The translations under genes were made by a program, and so were the position numbers. 64,000 nucleotides of DNA, taken from positions 4,836,001 through 4,900,000 of the forward strand of contig NZ_CP087164.1 of assembly GCF_021172045.1 (NCBI RefSeq), written 5' to 3'. The notes under the pieces are model-generated. The model had not been told where the DNA came from. It ran no database searches and saw only the letters and a list, made by a program, of their open reading frames with translations. Source of the stretch: Capillimicrobium parvum (GTDB lineage: Bacteria > Actinomycetota > Thermoleophilia > Solirubrobacterales > Solirubrobacteraceae). This document shows, in pieces, positions 62,546-64,000 of this stretch (position 1 is the stretch's first letter; each line of letters begins with the position of its first letter).

Positions 62546-63988
62546 TCACGGCCGCGTGAGGAACGGCCGCCGGGCGGCGGTGCGGGCGCAGGACGCGTCG
62601 AGCGACTCGGCCGTGCCCCGCTGCACGAACGCGGCGATCAGGCGCTGCGCACACGGCAGCAGCAGCTGCCCGTGGCCCGCGGCCGGGAACACGACGGTCC
62701 GGCTGTTGGGCAGCTCGCGCCGCGCGCCGGCGACGTTGGCGGGCGGGTCGGCCGTGTCCTCCGCGCCGGTGAGCAGCAGCACCGGCGCGCGCGACCGGAC
62801 CCGCCGGCCGAGCGCCGGGTCGACCACGCCGCGCGGCAACACGCGGCAGGCCGCTCGGGTGAGCGCCATCGACCGTCGCTGCAGAGGCGCGATGAAGCTT
62901 CCGGCGCTCTCATGGGCGATCACACCGGGACGCTGCTCGGCCCAGCGCTCGCTGCACCCGACCAGCGCCGGGTAGGCGAGCTGCTCGGTGGGCGGGTCGG
63001 CCGCGACGACGCGGGCCAGGCCGGTCAGCTGCCCCTGCGCCCCGAGATGGAGCAGCAGCGGGATCGCCGCCTTGTTCGGCGTGTAGTCCAATAGTGCGTC
63101 CACGGCGTTGGCCAGCGCGAAGCGGTCGAACGGCACGTTGGACCCCGCCACCCAGTACGGCCGGCGGCCCAGCCGCGCGGCGATGCGCGCGTAGTCGGCG
63201 CGCGGGTCGGGGAAGGCCGCGTGGCAGGCCGCGTCGGCGCGGCACCGCGCGAAGAGCATGTCCAGGGCACGCTGAGCGTTGCGCGCGCCGCGTTCGAAGA
63301 CCCGCACGTCGAGCAGCGACGCGCCGTCGAGGACCATCGAGCGCACGTGTGCGCCGTGGCGCGCGAGGTAGGCCTGCGCGGTCGTCCCGCCGTACGAGAT
63401 GCCATACACGTCGATGTCGTCGTAGCCGAGGGCCCGGCGTACGCGGTCGAAGTCGTCGACGGCGACCGTCGTGGTGTAGAAGCGCAGCCCGGGTCCTATG
63501 CGCGCCGCGCACCGGCGCACCGCACCGGTGACGGCGCGCAGCGACGCCTGCTCGCCCAAAGGCGGAACCGCGCAGGCCAGGCGGTTCGAGCCGCCGGTGC
63601 CGCGCTGGTCGACGAAGACCAGGTCGCGCGTGCGGTTGACCTCGGCGAGCATCGGGGTCGCGGTCGCCAGCTCGTCCTCGATCGCCGCCGCTCCCCAGCC
63701 GGCGAAGTAGAAGAGCGGGTCGCGCCGCGCCTCGCCGTCGCGGGCGGGGACGACGGCGACCCGGATGGGGATCCGCCGGCCGGCCGGGCGGGAGGGATCC
63801 TCCGCGACGTGCACCGTCGCGCAGCGCGCATGGACTCCGCCGATCGTGCAGGGCCGCAGCGACAGACGCCGCTCAGCCGACGGCGATCCGCCGCCGCACG
63901 CGGCGAGGCCGCCGATCACCAGAACGGCGGCGACACGGCACAGCGAGCGCATGGTGCCCAGCGTCGATCGGCGCACCGGGCCGCGCAT
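62546..63988 (-). CDS. Secreted/lipoprotein alpha/beta hydrolase (TAP-like)
   Basis: A 480-residue exported serine hydrolase of the tripeptidyl-aminopeptidase-like group. The signal region ends LAACGGG, a lipobox-like site. Catalytic residues are Ser in YGISYGGTTAQ, Asp in GAEDTADPPANV and His in AAGHGQLL. LVFVDQRGTGGSNRLAC forms the oxyanion region. ATG 63988 follows GGAGGAG; the internal ATG at residue 13 would also keep the signal. It likely cleaves peptides or esters outside the membrane. Confidence 0.9.
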   Translation of the reverse strand: MRGPVRRSTLGTMRSLCRVAAVLVIGGLAACGGGSPSAERRLSLRPCTIGGVHARCATVHVAEDPSRPAGRRIPIRVAVVPARDGEARRDPLFYFAGWGAAAIEDELATATPMLAEVNRTRDLVFVDQRGTGGSNRLACAVPPLGEQASLRAVTGAVRRCAARIGPGLRFYTTTVAVDDFDRVRRALGYDDIDVYGISYGGTTAQAYLARHGAHVRSMVLDGASLLDVRVFERGARNAQRALDMLFARCRADAACHAAFPDPRADYARIAARLGRRPYWVAGSNVPFDRFALANAVDALLDYTPNKAAIPLLLHLGAQGQLTGLARVVAADPPTEQLAYPALVGCSERWAEQRPGVIAHESAGSFIAPLQRRSMALTRAACRVLPRGVVDPALGRRVRSRAPVLLLTGAEDTADPPANVAGARRELPNSRTVVFPAAGHGQLLLPCAQRLIAAFVQRGTAESLDASCARTAARRPFLTRP

Positions 63989-64000
63989 CCGTACTCCTCC

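Overview
The window is high-GC DNA with tightly packed genes, many ATGA/GTGA/TGATG overlaps and typical actinobacterial families: FadR/IclR regulators, tandem Ku, GH15, a TcrXY-like two-component pair and a fused indolepyruvate oxidoreductase. I read it as a chromosomal piece of an actinobacterium, perhaps of the class Thermoleophilia (Conexibacter/Solirubrobacter-like). That placement is an inference; the window has no rRNA or tRNA to test it.

The left half (about 2.4-32.6 kb) is an accessory-looking catabolic island with nearly all enzymes on the minus strand. Module 1 (14506 down to 2468) encodes hydantoinase/oxoprolinase HyuA and HyuB, a C45 acyltransferase-like hydrolase, a sugar-type ABC importer (binding protein, ATPase, permease), an AhpD-like protein, a nitrilase-superfamily amidase and a CE4/PuuE-like deacetylase. 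Module 2 (23665 down to 16550) encodes HyuA, HyuB, an M20 amidohydrolase, a second nitrilase and a second CE4 protein. Each module faces a divergent GntR/FadR regulator (15586 and 24281). Module 3 (32621 down to 26981) encodes an N-carbamoylsarcosine-amidase-like hydrolase, HyuB, HyuA and an IclR regulator. Together this looks like a battery for importing and opening cyclic amides, imides or ureides and hydrolysing the products. An IS1380-family element (25040-26638) sits in the 3' end of the second GntR gene, flanked by a CTAAG direct repeat.

The strongest single observation is in module 1. The AhpD-like gene (4348-4947) has an in-frame TGA exactly where the second cysteine of the CxxC redox motif belongs. 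It is followed at a suitable distance by a hairpin with a GU-containing loop. This fits a selenocysteine (CxxU) protein with a bacterial SECIS element.

From 33 to 40 kb several genes are broken. An enolase-superfamily gene has many single-base indels, mostly in homopolymers; a secreted beta-propeller gene has frameshifts and an in-frame TAG; a glycosyltransferase has two G-run indels. Either these genes are decaying or the assembly carries indel errors there. A PcaB/PurB-like lyase, a small membrane protein and a DEAD-box helicase lie among them.

The right half (40-64 kb) is denser in GC and mostly intact. It holds a sensor kinase/response regulator pair, upp, a uracil permease coupled to a cyclase, a fused indolepyruvate:ferredoxin oxidoreductase, an enolase-family gene with an internal deletion, a pyruvate-oxidase-like TPP enzyme coupled to a large FAD/Fe-S oxidoreductase, a GH15 hydrolase, a glycosyltransferase, two adjacent Ku genes, a PaoABC-type molybdenum aldehyde oxidoreductase and a secreted alpha/beta hydrolase.
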